From JAPHSX01 sp039714395 (GTDB lineage Bacteria > Pseudomonadota > Gammaproteobacteria > Thiohalomonadales > Thiohalomonadaceae): a DNA stretch of 64,000 nt. The stretch is taken from assembly GCA_039714395.1 (NCBI GenBank), contig JBDLJH010000014.1:21203-85202 (forward strand). The letters are read 5' to 3'. Positions 53,700 through 62,338 of this stretch are shown in pieces (the stretch's first letter is position 1; each line of letters starts with the position of its first letter). The notes under the pieces are model-generated. The model searched no databases. It saw nothing but the letters and a program-made list of their open reading frames with translations, and had not been told where the DNA came from. Position numbers and translations under genes: made by a program.

Positions 53700-56597
53700 C
53701 TAATCAACCATCATCTTCTGCCACAGGGCAGTGACCCCATCACGCAATTCGCGAAACTCGCTCTCATCGACCACCGCCTTCTGCTGTTGCAGGGTCAGGC
53801 GGTGGGCGCGGGCACGATAGCTGCGATAGGCATCGCTCAGTAACGCGCTCTCTGCCTCACTGATGAGGCCACATTGTGCGAGGCTCTCCAGCAGGCGAAT
53901 ATTGTCACTCCACTGCAGTAACGCAGGGTGGGCATGAGCCCAGGCCAAGACCCCATATTGCACCATAAATTCGATGTCGGCGATACCGCCATGGTCCTGT
54001 TTTAAGTCAAATTTTCCGCTTTCGGCCTTGGAGAGCGAGGTGCGCATCTTCTCGCGCATCTCCCGCACCTCCTGGCGCAGCTTCCCCAGGTCACGCTGCT
54101 GGATCAGGATCTCGCTACGCACTGCGGCAAAGGCCTCGGCGATCCCCGCATCACCATTGGTGAAGCGGGCACGTACCAGTGCCTGGTGCTCCCAGGTCCA
54201 GGCCTGCTCACGCTGGTAGTCACCAAAGGCATCGACACTGCTCACCAGCAGGCCCGAGGCACCGCTGGGGCGCAGCCGGGTATCTATTTCATAAAGCTCG
54301 CCGGCGGCGGTACGGGTATTGAGGATGTGGATCATGCGCTGGCCGAGGCGGGCGTAGAACACCGCGTTATCCAGAGGCTTGTCACCACCGGTGAACTTGC
54401 CCTCGCTCTCCTTACTATGGAGGAAGACGATGTCGAGGTCGGAACCGTAGCCCAGCTCGAAACCACCCATCTTGCCGTAAGCGATCACCGCAAAACCGGT
54501 ATCGCAGACCCGCTCATCGCAGCTATCGGGGCGACCATGCCTGGACACCAGATGACGCCAGGCCAGATCGAAAGCAGCCTCCACCATCACCTCGGCGATA
54601 TCGGTAAGGTGATCGCTCACTACCATCAGTGGTACCGCCTCCATCACATCGGCAGCGGCCACACGCAGCACATGGGCCTGCTTGATATGGCGCAGCGCCT
54701 CCATCTGCGCCTCCAGATCCTCAGCGGGGATATGCATCAGGCGCTGGCGCACCTCGTTGGCCAGCTCATCGCGTTTGGGTGGTGCATAGAGGGTACGTGG
54801 ATCCAGTAACTCATCGAGCAGTTGCGGGAAACGGGTGAGGTGCGAGGCGATCCACGGACTGGCGCTAAATAGGCGAACCAGCTGTGAGAGCGCCATCGGA
54901 TTCTCCACCAGCAGGGCAAGATAGGCACTACGTCCACCAATCATCTCCAGCAAATGCAGCAGACGACGCAAGGTCTCATCGGGCTCTCGGCCCTGCCCCA
55001 CTGCACCGAGCAGCAGCGGCATTAACTGATCCAGCCGCATACGCCCCTGCGCACTCATCGCCTGCACCGAACGGCCATCGCGCACCTGACCGAGCAGACG
55101 CAGCATCTCCTCGCCCTCCTTGAAACCGAGTTGCTGCAGAGTAGCGAGCGCCTGCTCGCTATCCATACTGCCCTGCCAGATGCCCGTCAGATCCTGCTCG
55201 TCGCTCTCGGCGTGTTCGATCTGCGGTGCGGCAAAGACCTGCTGAAAGTGTTCATCTACCCGGCGCATGTGATCACGCAATACCGGCTCAAACTCTCCCC
55301 AGCTGGTAAAGCCCATACCGCAGGCGAGGCGCACCTGCCCCTCCTCATCGGTGGGCAGCATGTGCGTCTGCTGCTCGGCCCACTCCTGAATACGGTGCTC
55401 GGTATTGCGCAGGAAGGTATAGGCGATGACCAGCTCATCGACTACGAAGTCAGGTAGCAGTTCAAAACCGCGCAGCGCCTCCAGCACGGTAAGGATACGG
55501 CGACGTTGCAGCGTCGGCTCGCGGCCACCACGGATCAGCTGAAAGGCCTGACCAATAAACTCCACCTCGCGGATACCACCGGCACCAAGCTTGACGTTAT
55601 CCTCCATCCCCTTGCGCTTGACCTCACGAGCAATCATTCCCTTCATCTCGCGCAACGATTCGAATGCACCGTAGTCCACATACTTGCGGTAGACGAAGGG
55701 CTTAAGGCGCTGCATCAACTCTTCACCAGCAATCTTGTCACCAGCGACAACCCGCGCCTTAATCATGGCGTAGCGTTCCCACTCGCGACCATGCACCTGG
55801 TAGTAGTTCTCCATCGCATCGAAACTGACTGCCAGCGCGCTCGACTCACCAAAGGGACGCAGGCGCATATCGACACGAAACACGAAACCGTAGGCGGTGT
55901 TGGCATCCAGGGTACGAATCAGCGCCTGCCCCAGTTTGATGAAGAACTCCTGATTGGAAATAGAACGCCGTCCGCCCCGGGTATCGCCATCCTCGGCATA
56001 GCTGAAGATAAGATCCACATCGGAGGAGAAATTAAGTTCATAGGCACCGAGCTTGCCCATGCCTATCACCACCAGCCTCTGTTGCTCGTCATCAGCGCTA
56101 AATGGGGTGCCCCACTGCGCACAGTGCCACTCATAGAGGCGCCCAAGTGCCACATCGATACAGGCATCGGCCAGGTGAGAGAGGTCAGCGGTGGTTTCAA
56201 TCAGATCGGCACGTCCGGCAAGGTCACGCCAGGCGATACGCACCATTTCACGACGACGGAATTTTCGCAGCTGCTCGCCCAGCAACTTCTCATCGCTACA
56301 GCCATTGAGAAATACGGCGAGACGTTCAGCGTAATGGGCTTCGCTATAGCTGTTAATAATATCTGAGATTGAAATAAGGTCGGTTAACAGCGCGGTGTCG
56401 CGCTGCAGGCTCTGACTAACGAAATCGCTCAAAGCCAGCACCCGCTGCGTCTCGGCCTGTAGCGTCTCATCGGCAACAGGGTTGTCATCACCCAACTTTT
56501 CGCAAAGTTGCTGCCACTGCTGCTCAGCACGCTGTTGTAACAGCTCCGGCAACTCACCATGCAAAGCCGATTCAACTTGAGAATTAGACACTGACAC
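53700..56597 (-). CDS. glnE: Glutamine synthetase adenylyltransferase/deadenylase GlnE
   Basis: GlnE attaches and removes AMP on glutamine synthetase in response to PII. The 965-residue protein has two nucleotidyltransferase domains: the N-terminal one with MGKLGAYELNFSSDVDLIF and the C-terminal one with YGKMGGFELGYGSDLDIVF, each with paired Asp. The C-terminal HD-like helical parts (KQDHGGIADIEF) are intact. Start is a GTG at 56597 (or the GTG two codons later). Confidence 0.96.
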   Translation of the reverse strand: MSVSNSQVESALHGELPELLQQRAEQQWQQLCEKLGDDNPVADETLQAETQRVLALSDFVSQSLQRDTALLTDLISISDIINSYSEAHYAERLAVFLNGCSDEKLLGEQLRKFRRREMVRIAWRDLAGRADLIETTADLSHLADACIDVALGRLYEWHCAQWGTPFSADDEQQRLVVIGMGKLGAYELNFSSDVDLIFSYAEDGDTRGGRRSISNQEFFIKLGQALIRTLDANTAYGFVFRVDMRLRPFGESSALAVSFDAMENYYQVHGREWERYAMIKARVVAGDKIAGEELMQRLKPFVYRKYVDYGAFESLREMKGMIAREVKRKGMEDNVKLGAGGIREVEFIGQAFQLIRGGREPTLQRRRILTVLEALRGFELLPDFVVDELVIAYTFLRNTEHRIQEWAEQQTHMLPTDEEGQVRLACGMGFTSWGEFEPVLRDHMRRVDEHFQQVFAAPQIEHAESDEQDLTGIWQGSMDSEQALATLQQLGFKEGEEMLRLLGQVRDGRSVQAMSAQGRMRLDQLMPLLLGAVGQGREPDETLRRLLHLLEMIGGRSAYLALLVENPMALSQLVRLFSASPWIASHLTRFPQLLDELLDPRTLYAPPKRDELANEVRQRLMHIPAEDLEAQMEALRHIKQAHVLRVAAADVMEAVPLMVVSDHLTDIAEVMVEAAFDLAWRHLVSRHGRPDSCDERVCDTGFAVIAYGKMGGFELGYGSDLDIVFLHSKESEGKFTGGDKPLDNAVFYARLGQRMIHILNTRTAAGELYEIDTRLRPSGASGLLVSSVDAFGDYQREQAWTWEHQALVRARFTNGDAGIAEAFAAVRSEILIQQRDLGKLRQEVREMREKMRTSLSKAESGKFDLKQDHGGIADIEFMVQYGVLAWAHAHPALLQWSDNIRLLESLAQCGLISEAESALLSDAYRSYRARAHRLTLQQQKAVVDESEFRELRDGVTALWQKMMVD

Positions 56598-56707
56598 CCC
56601 CGCTACGACTCAAAACGGTAATTGTAGCAAGGGTGCGGGGTGGCTACGACTACTCAATAAGCGGTTGAGGTAGTCGCCATTGCAAAAAAACGGCATGCCG
56701 CACTGCT

Positions 56708-56760
56708 GTAGGAGCGGCTTTGCCGCGATGACTATGGAATCGCGCTAAAAGCACTCCTAC
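56708..56760. repeat. Dispersed single copy of the REP-like core
   Basis: GTAGGAGCGGCTTTGCCGCGAT, a ten-base loop and ATCGCGCTAAAAGCACTCCTAC match the palindromic core of the 137-bp array at 35.7-36.2 kb, but without the spacer. It lies between glnE and the coiled-coil motor gene. Confidence 0.9.
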
Positions 56761-56859
56761 AACTGCCCTTCTTATTCCCCGCTGGTATTGTGGTTGCATG
56801 TTGGTGAAAGACTGGAACTAGTTGCCAGCAGACATCCCATTCATAAAACCATTTCCCAG

Positions 56860-57789
56860 CTATTGGTAATAGTAATCGTATTTTTCCAAAATCCCTTTCA
56901 TAAATCTCCATGCCTCGTTATAGGAGAGACCACTGTCCGCAGGAATAATTATCTTGATATAGAGCTTGCCGGGGTGTGCCTTTTTCAGCTCAGCAAGACG
57001 CTGATGCATCACCTTACTGCTGACCTTACTTGAGCGCGCTTCATCGCTATCCTTGAAACGAATAATATCTTTACCATCACGCTTTTCGTAACGCACCTCA
57101 ACCACATACTTTCCCTTAGCAGTGCGTGCCGGTTTAACCAGCTTATCGTACTTCACCTTAAGGGTGTCGTACTCCTGTTGTAGCCCGGTGAGTTGTCGTG
57201 TCTGCGCCGAACTATCCTGCTTAAGACGGCTTAACTGTTCGGACTGCTGGCGATGGGTTTCCTCCAGTGCGGAGAGTTGGGTAGTGACACTGCTCAGGCG
57301 TTGTTGCTGCTGCGCGTACTGCTCGTTGAGCAGGGCAAGATCGCCATGGCTCTTCGCCAGTTGCTCTTCCAGCTGGCCACGTTGGCGCGTCTCGCGCTGC
57401 AGTGCCCCTTCGCTATCGCGTAGTTTGCCACCTACTTCCAGCAGCTCCTGCTCTTTTGCGCTCAGGGTTTTGCTCTGCTGCGCATTCTCCTCACTCAGCT
57501 GCATATTCTGCATCCGCAACTCAGATAGCTGATACTGCGCCTGCGCCAGCTGTTCCTCCAAAGTGGCGTTGGTCTCCGTCACGTTACGCGCCATCTCGGC
57601 GGCAAGTTGTTCTGCCTCCATGGTGGTGCGCAGCTCCTGCACCAGATCCCAGTTGCGCATAATCAACACCACGCTGGCGAACATAAAGATCATCACCACC
57701 ACCATCATGATGTCGGTGAAGGAGGGCCAGAATCCGCCGTGACTAGTATCAGCACTGCCGTTAGTGCGCAGGTCTACAAAGGTACTCAT
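56860..57789 (-). CDS. ExbD/MotB-like protein with long periplasmic coiled coil
   Basis: The 309-residue protein has a short N-terminus, one membrane helix beginning FWPSFTDIMMVVVMIFMFASV, with the Asp near residue 26 as the likely ion-binding residue of ExbD/MotB. Residues about 55-215 form a long charged, Gln-rich coiled coil. The C-terminal 80 residues (YIKIIIPADSGLSYNEAWRFMKGIL) resemble an ExbD periplasmic domain, not an OmpA peptidoglycan domain. Its ATG overlaps the stop of the MotA/ExbB-like gene. It should be the stator partner of that protein. Confidence 0.75.
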   Translation of the reverse strand: MSTFVDLRTNGSADTSHGGFWPSFTDIMMVVVMIFMFASVVLIMRNWDLVQELRTTMEAEQLAAEMARNVTETNATLEEQLAQAQYQLSELRMQNMQLSEENAQQSKTLSAKEQELLEVGGKLRDSEGALQRETRQRGQLEEQLAKSHGDLALLNEQYAQQQQRLSSVTTQLSALEETHRQQSEQLSRLKQDSSAQTRQLTGLQQEYDTLKVKYDKLVKPARTAKGKYVVEVRYEKRDGKDIIRFKDSDEARSSKVSSKVMHQRLAELKKAHPGKLYIKIIIPADSGLSYNEAWRFMKGILEKYDYYYQ

Positions 57790-58718
57790 GCATCGCCGCC
57801 CTTCGACGGTAGGCGGAATCCCTCATGCAGCACACCCTTAATGATCTCAATGTTTTGACCCATGGGTGTCACCTGCTGATTCACCGCCTCCACCACCTCA
57901 CGCAGCCCCTGACCGGCAGCCAGATAGTCACCCTGTGACTGCTTCATCTGTGTCACCACCTGTTGCAGGCTGCGTACTAAACCGGCAACCTCGTGCAGCA
58001 TGGTGTCACTGGAGTGGGCGTACTGCGGCAGCAGGTGCAGAGTGGTGACCTGCTCAATGGCACTCAGCACATGGGTCTGTGCATCGGTCAGTTTAATAAA
58101 GAAATAGCCAAAGAAGAGATAACAGACTATCGCCGTCATGGTGGTCGAAAGCGCTGTCGACATACCGTGGATCACCTGTTCCATACCCGCCATGCTCTCC
58201 ACGTTACTCAACAGGTTGGAGGCCCCCACCAGCGCCATCGAGAGCGAGACGATGGTACCGAAGACACCGACCAGAATGAGCGTATTATTTACAAAACGGG
58301 CAAAGCTGATACGAGTACTTTCGCTCGCCAGCAGGGTCGCTGCCAGAGCACTGTGGTCGATGGGTGCATTGCGTTTGCTAAGTGAACGAATTGCCGCCAG
58401 TCGCTGCGCGATGAGGCGCTTCGCCGAGACCTCGCTCTCGGGCTGATAGTCACCCTCCTCCAGTGCATCGGCCACACGTTTTAACGCCGACTCCTCATTC
58501 TGATAACGCATCAACACCAGCACTATCTTCACCGTACCCAATACGAACAGTGCAACGATAAAGCCGTTGATGATGAGACCTGTATCGGTCAGCTGGTTGC
58601 TAAAGTAGACCTCACTAATCTCACGCAGGCCGATAAACACTAGTGCCACGGCAAGCAGCAGCAGGATCACCAAACGTAGCAATACGCGGCGACTATAGTT
58701 CACGGAGAGGTCGATCAT
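57786..58718 (-). CDS. MotA/TolQ/ExbB-like ion channel subunit
   Basis: The 310-residue protein has two N-terminal membrane helices (about 12-32 and 47-70), a cytoplasmic helical segment, and two further helices. The last two (ILVGVFGTIVSLSMALVGA and MSTALSTTMTAIVCYLFFGYF) are the conserved pore helices of MotA, TolQ and ExbB. A C-terminal heptad tail follows. AGGTG precedes the ATG. It should form the proton or sodium channel that powers the coiled-coil partner. Confidence 0.85.
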   Translation of the reverse strand: MIDLSVNYSRRVLLRLVILLLLAVALVFIGLREISEVYFSNQLTDTGLIINGFIVALFVLGTVKIVLVLMRYQNEESALKRVADALEEGDYQPESEVSAKRLIAQRLAAIRSLSKRNAPIDHSALAATLLASESTRISFARFVNNTLILVGVFGTIVSLSMALVGASNLLSNVESMAGMEQVIHGMSTALSTTMTAIVCYLFFGYFFIKLTDAQTHVLSAIEQVTTLHLLPQYAHSSDTMLHEVAGLVRSLQQVVTQMKQSQGDYLAAGQGLREVVEAVNQQVTPMGQNIEIIKGVLHEGFRLPSKGGDA

Positions 58719-58751
58719 AAAAACACCTGTATCAAATGAGTAGAATTAACG

Positions 58752-59144
58752 CTAACGGATGAAGAGATGGTAGCTTGCCAGCGGGGTAAAAAACACCACC
58801 AGCAGTAACAGCGGATAGAGACGCCCTCGGCGCAGGTTGTAGTCACGGAAGATGCGGGACCATAACAAACCGAGTACCACACGGCATAGCACCAGCTCAA
58901 AGACCAAACTCAAACCCAGCCACAACCCCCCTATCCACAGCAGTGAGGCATTACCCTCTATGGGGTGGTCAATCAGAAATACCGTGCCGAGAAAAAACAC
59001 CGCCAAGGAACTTGCCAGCACAAACAGAGCATGTGCACGCCACTCACCCAGGTGCGCCTCAACACTGCCCTGGCAATAGAGCCGGCAAGCAAAAGTCGCA
59101 CAGACGAACAGGCACCAAATGCCTATTGCATCAAGTAGATTCAT
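58752..59144 (-). CDS. Small membrane protein upstream of the motor pair
   Basis: The 130-residue protein has about four membrane helices (IGIWCLFVCATFACRLY, ALFVLASSLAVFFLG, LWIGGLWLGLSLVFELVL, and PLLLLVVFFTPLASYHLF) and an RIFRDYNLRRGR loop. It is 33 bases before the MotA-like gene, so is probably part of the same unit. GGAGGGGAAAG precedes the ATG at 59144. No family recognised. Confidence 0.7.
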   Translation of the reverse strand: MNLLDAIGIWCLFVCATFACRLYCQGSVEAHLGEWRAHALFVLASSLAVFFLGTVFLIDHPIEGNASLLWIGGLWLGLSLVFELVLCRVVLGLLWSRIFRDYNLRRGRLYPLLLLVVFFTPLASYHLFIR

Positions 59145-59291
59145 ACTTTCCCCTCCACGAGGAATTTGCTGGCATCCGCATAACAACAGGCAATAGCCGT
59201 CTGCACGACAGCAGGTCTAAGCGTTGTTTTAGATAACCGGAATTATTCTAATTTTTTTACAAAAAACCGATCTTCGTCGGTATGGGGCGCA

Positions 59292-59717
59292 TTATAACGC
59301 CCGAACGCCTGCAAGTTGAACCACAAAGCGATAACGCATACTACCCGGGGCGTGGGAAATCACCGAAGAGAGCAGGATAATCACCACAAAACCCCAGCCG
59401 CCACCATCCGCAAATACCTCATCAAGCAACGGCAGCGACCACAACAGTAACAACTTAAACAGAATCACCGCTCCGCGCAGTTGCAGCAGCCAACGTCCAT
59501 TGCTCCAGATCCCCAGCCCCACCATCGCCAACCCCGAATAGAGAGTGATCTCCCAGAAGGGGAGTAGTGCGGAAAGCGACGCCTGATAGAGGTAGCCCCC
59601 CGCCATTCCGGCCATGCCAACCAGATGCAGGCTGCGTAGTGAAATAGTAAGCCAACGCAGACCTGTAAAGTCGCGAGCCTGTGGTGGGAAGAGGATATTC
59701 GTTAACTTCATCTGCAC
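59292..59717 (-). CDS. Membrane protein of unknown function
   Basis: The 141-residue protein has about four membrane helices with a glycine-rich first part (HLVGMAGMAGGYLY) and the SSVISHAPGSMRYR segment near the end. It lies 147 bases before the previous small membrane gene and after the lipoprotein terminator, so it may begin that operon. Starts at ATG 59717 or 59711. Confidence 0.65.
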   Translation of the reverse strand: MQMKLTNILFPPQARDFTGLRWLTISLRSLHLVGMAGMAGGYLYQASLSALLPFWEITLYSGLAMVGLGIWSNGRWLLQLRGAVILFKLLLLWSLPLLDEVFADGGGWGFVVIILLSSVISHAPGSMRYRFVVQLAGVRAL

Positions 59718-59729
59718 AGGATAACAGAC

Positions 59730-59761
59730 AAAAAAAAGGGCGAACCCAACGGTTCGCCCAA
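59730..59761 (-). terminator. Terminator of the poly-Thr lipoprotein gene
   Basis: Minus strand: GGGCGAACC/GGTTCGCCC perfect nine-base stem followed by eight T. Confidence 0.92.
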
Positions 59762-59790
59762 GATTTTTCAGATGTAACTTTACCTACATA

Positions 59791-61368
59791 TTAGGGTGCA
59801 GGGGTAAAGGTCAGTGTTGCACCACTCAGGTCGTTGTCACCAGCATCAAAGAGCTCATAGGTAGTACCCGTGGCACTTTGAGCCGGGTTGGCTGAGAGGT
59901 CGGTCTCGCCTGGGTCGGTGTCGATAGACAGACCCGGGCTCACACCCACCAAACCATCCATCGCAGCAACTGCACCATAGGCAATAATAACCGAACCGTC
60001 GAGATTCAGGGTGATGTCGAAGTTATTGCTATCACCCGCATTAAGCTGCGGCACGTCGACATAACTTACTGTCATAGAATCGGGAGTGTTGTTGACACAG
60101 CTTATCGTTCCACCAGCGGAGGAATCGAGGTCGTCCCACAGGCCCGCGATCCTTGGCGCATCACTTAACAAAACAGCAACACTCTCTGCCCAGTCTCCAA
60201 ATGCCTGTGCGGGACCAGCACCGAAGGTGAGGAAGCCATTCCCTGCAATGTAAACAGTATCGTACTGTACACCCTGGTAGTTGAAGCTAAAGCCTACCGG
60301 TACCTCTTTGGAGCCATCATCACCCAGTACCAGGTTCACACCATCACACTGTGCAAGAGCTACCGCATCATCAGTATTCACTGCGGTAATATCCGCCGCA
60401 TCGACACCGGTATAGAGGGTATCCAGGCTTACTGCCGGGGCCAGCACCACATTGTAAACAGTATCACCATCGACAACACCGTCGGTGTGGCCCTGCACGC
60501 TAACGGCCTGCGGTACATTCCAGTTGGCGGTGGTAAAGGTCACGGTAATGGTGTCGGTGTAAGCCGCTGGGCTATCGCCGCCCATCACCAGTGCCTCGGC
60601 AGTGTTGTCACTACTAATGGCAACGGTCACATCGGCCGCCGGTGCGGTGTTGAGAACCACATCAAAGGTGTCGGTACCGCCTGCCTCAGTAGTCACCACC
60701 GAGGAAGTGCTGGTGAGGATGGTGTGGGCTACCTGTCCATCGGCTACGGCGATGTTGTCGACGTAGGCGCCTTCAAAGGCATTATTAATATCATCAACAG
60801 AATCGAATTCGATACCCAGTATGACGTTCGTATTGGCGTAGGCCACCAGGTCGATGGTGTACGCTGAGGTGAAAGCAGCAGCAGATTCACCCAGTTGCTC
60901 CAGCAGGGTAAAGTTCTGGCCTCCATCTGTCGAAACATGCACGTTAAGCTGGTCAAAAACATCCAACAATCCCTCTGTGCCCGTTTCCCCGTCCAGGAAG
61001 TAGTCCAGGCTCAGTGCCGGGGCAGCGCCCAGGGCCAGCTCAGGAGAGACCACCGCACCGGCTGTTGTGGCCCCGGTTTCAAAAGTGTCGGTAGCCGGGT
61101 CGTTATAAGCCAGGGAGTTGGGGGCACTGACCGAACGCACGGCAGAGATATGCCACAGCCCCTCATAGCCCTCTGCGAGCATCCACCCCTGCAGGGTGTC
61201 ATCATCAAAGTTCCAGTCAGCCGGTGTGACAATGCCATCTACCGTGGTAGTGGTAGTAGTGGTAGTGGTAGTAGTGGTTGTACCGCCACCGCCACCGCTA
61301 CTACAGGCGGCCAGGCCGAGGCAGCCCAGTGCGACGCTTGCACGCAAAATATTTTTTCTATATCCCAT
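59791..61368 (-). CDS. Large secreted lipoprotein with Gly/Thr linker and nidogen-like domain
   Basis: The 525-residue protein has a lipobox (GLAAC, Cys22), then Gly5-Thr13 as a spacer. A jelly-roll-like region follows (SPELALGAAPALSLDYFL), a Calx-beta-like repeat (TFDVVLNTAPAADVTVAIS), and a C-terminal part starting VPVGFSFNYQGVQYDTVYIAGNGFLTFG, which resembles a nidogen-type domain. It is probably displayed on the outer membrane. AAGGAGAAGG precedes the ATG at 61368. The Thr codons are ACC/ACT repeats. Confidence 0.78.
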   Translation of the reverse strand: MGYRKNILRASVALGCLGLAACSSGGGGGTTTTTTTTTTTTTVDGIVTPADWNFDDDTLQGWMLAEGYEGLWHISAVRSVSAPNSLAYNDPATDTFETGATTAGAVVSPELALGAAPALSLDYFLDGETGTEGLLDVFDQLNVHVSTDGGQNFTLLEQLGESAAAFTSAYTIDLVAYANTNVILGIEFDSVDDINNAFEGAYVDNIAVADGQVAHTILTSTSSVVTTEAGGTDTFDVVLNTAPAADVTVAISSDNTAEALVMGGDSPAAYTDTITVTFTTANWNVPQAVSVQGHTDGVVDGDTVYNVVLAPAVSLDTLYTGVDAADITAVNTDDAVALAQCDGVNLVLGDDGSKEVPVGFSFNYQGVQYDTVYIAGNGFLTFGAGPAQAFGDWAESVAVLLSDAPRIAGLWDDLDSSAGGTISCVNNTPDSMTVSYVDVPQLNAGDSNNFDITLNLDGSVIIAYGAVAAMDGLVGVSPGLSIDTDPGETDLSANPAQSATGTTYELFDAGDNDLSGATLTFTPAP

Positions 61369-61440
61369 GTCCTTCTCCTTTATTGTAAAATATTGCACTT
61401 CAAGTTGTTTTTCTTCTTGAAATGGTACTGCAAAAATCGG

Positions 61441-62025
61441 TTATGGCGCTGCTCGCCGCTCCCTTCTGGGCGCTGCTTTGCCTGTAGTTTTCGAGAGAAA
61501 TACCGGCGGAAGCTTGCGGTCACGGCGCAGCTTATTTAATTTAATGCTCTCAATTTTCTGCTGACGTAAGTGCTCAGGGGAGTTCTCTTTATCTTTTTTC
61601 CCTGTGTCATTACCTGCTAACGAGGCTGTAGCAACGGGCGCAGGCAAAACACCCTCCTCACCGGTTGCCAGTACACGTACGCCACTCACAACATATTTTT
61701 TATCGCGCTTTTGGTACATAAAGACGTAGTTGGTGTCACGTAGCAGCTGTTTTAATGCAGCTTCCAGCGGTATGTCGGTGAGTTGCAGGCTAATGCTGCG
61801 ATCGGCCGCGGGCATCACCGTGCTCTTGATTCCCGACTGGGCAGAGATCTGCTGCATCACCTCGGATAGAGGCTGATTGGTGATATTGGTGGTGAGTTTG
61901 CCGTGCTGAGCGTCGAAACTTATCCCCGGCACATTAGTGCCCGCTGCAGAGGCTAGTAGTGGGAGTAGCACGATAAAACAGAGGTTTGATGCAAACAGCA
62001 CCGAACGAAAAATCCCCTTTAACAC
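61441..62025 (-). CDS. Stand-alone STN-domain secreted protein
   Basis: The 194-residue protein has a signal peptide (VLFASNLCFIVLLPLLASA) and one STN domain (secretin and TonB short N-terminal): FDAQHGKLTTNITNQPLSEVM and LQLTDIPLEAALKQLLRDTNYVF. It ends with a basic tail, with no beta-barrel or secretin body. It may be a regulator of, or partner for, a secretin or TonB receptor. The GTG start has AAGGGG about nine bases before it. Confidence 0.78.
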   Translation of the reverse strand: MLKGIFRSVLFASNLCFIVLLPLLASAAGTNVPGISFDAQHGKLTTNITNQPLSEVMQQISAQSGIKSTVMPAADRSISLQLTDIPLEAALKQLLRDTNYVFMYQKRDKKYVVSGVRVLATGEEGVLPAPVATASLAGNDTGKKDKENSPEHLRQQKIESIKLNKLRRDRKLPPVFLSKTTGKAAPRRERRAAP

Positions 62026-62194
62026 TCAATCAATCCCCTTCTTTGTTAGGCCTGTTTTAGATGTTCTTGTTTTGAACAAAGCCACATAAATTCTACTACT
62101 ATTATGTTTATTCTAGCAATAATAAAATTGTAGATATCGATGTGGCGACATTGGTTTATTGTTATTTTTTCTAGTTATCTCAACAAACCTTATT

Positions 62195-62270
62195 TTTAGA
62201 TCTATCCCAAGCCTTTAGAGCCATTCTAAGTCTTTAGATCTTTTCCAGATCTGTAGATCTATTCTAAATA
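62195..62270. repeat. Four 19-bp tandem imperfect repeats
   Basis: Four head-to-tail copies approximate TTTAGATCTATTCTAAGTC at 62195, 62214, 62233 and 62252, each exactly 19 bases. They sit in the AT-rich gap between the STN gene and groEL's terminator. The gap (62026-62338) has no gene. Confidence 0.75.
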
Positions 62271-62277
62271 TGATTGG

Positions 62278-62318
62278 TAAAAAAAAGCCCCACCGTTTCC
62301 GGCGGGGCTTTTTTTAAA
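62278..62318 (-). terminator. Rho-independent terminator of groEL
   Basis: Minus strand: AAGCCCCGCCG pairs with CGGTGGGGCTT (one mismatch) around GAAA, followed by a run of T. Confidence 0.9.
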
Positions 62319-62338
62319 GCTTAACGGGAAGGCTGGGC

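Noticed and set aside
55506..56366. A 286-codon plus-strand open frame
   Set aside because: It is antisense to glnE, whose catalytic motifs are clear.
56860..58718. Zorya defence system
   Set aside because: The A/B pair is MotA/MotB-like, but no ZorC, D or E genes flank it and the partner lacks the OmpA-type peptidoglycan domain.
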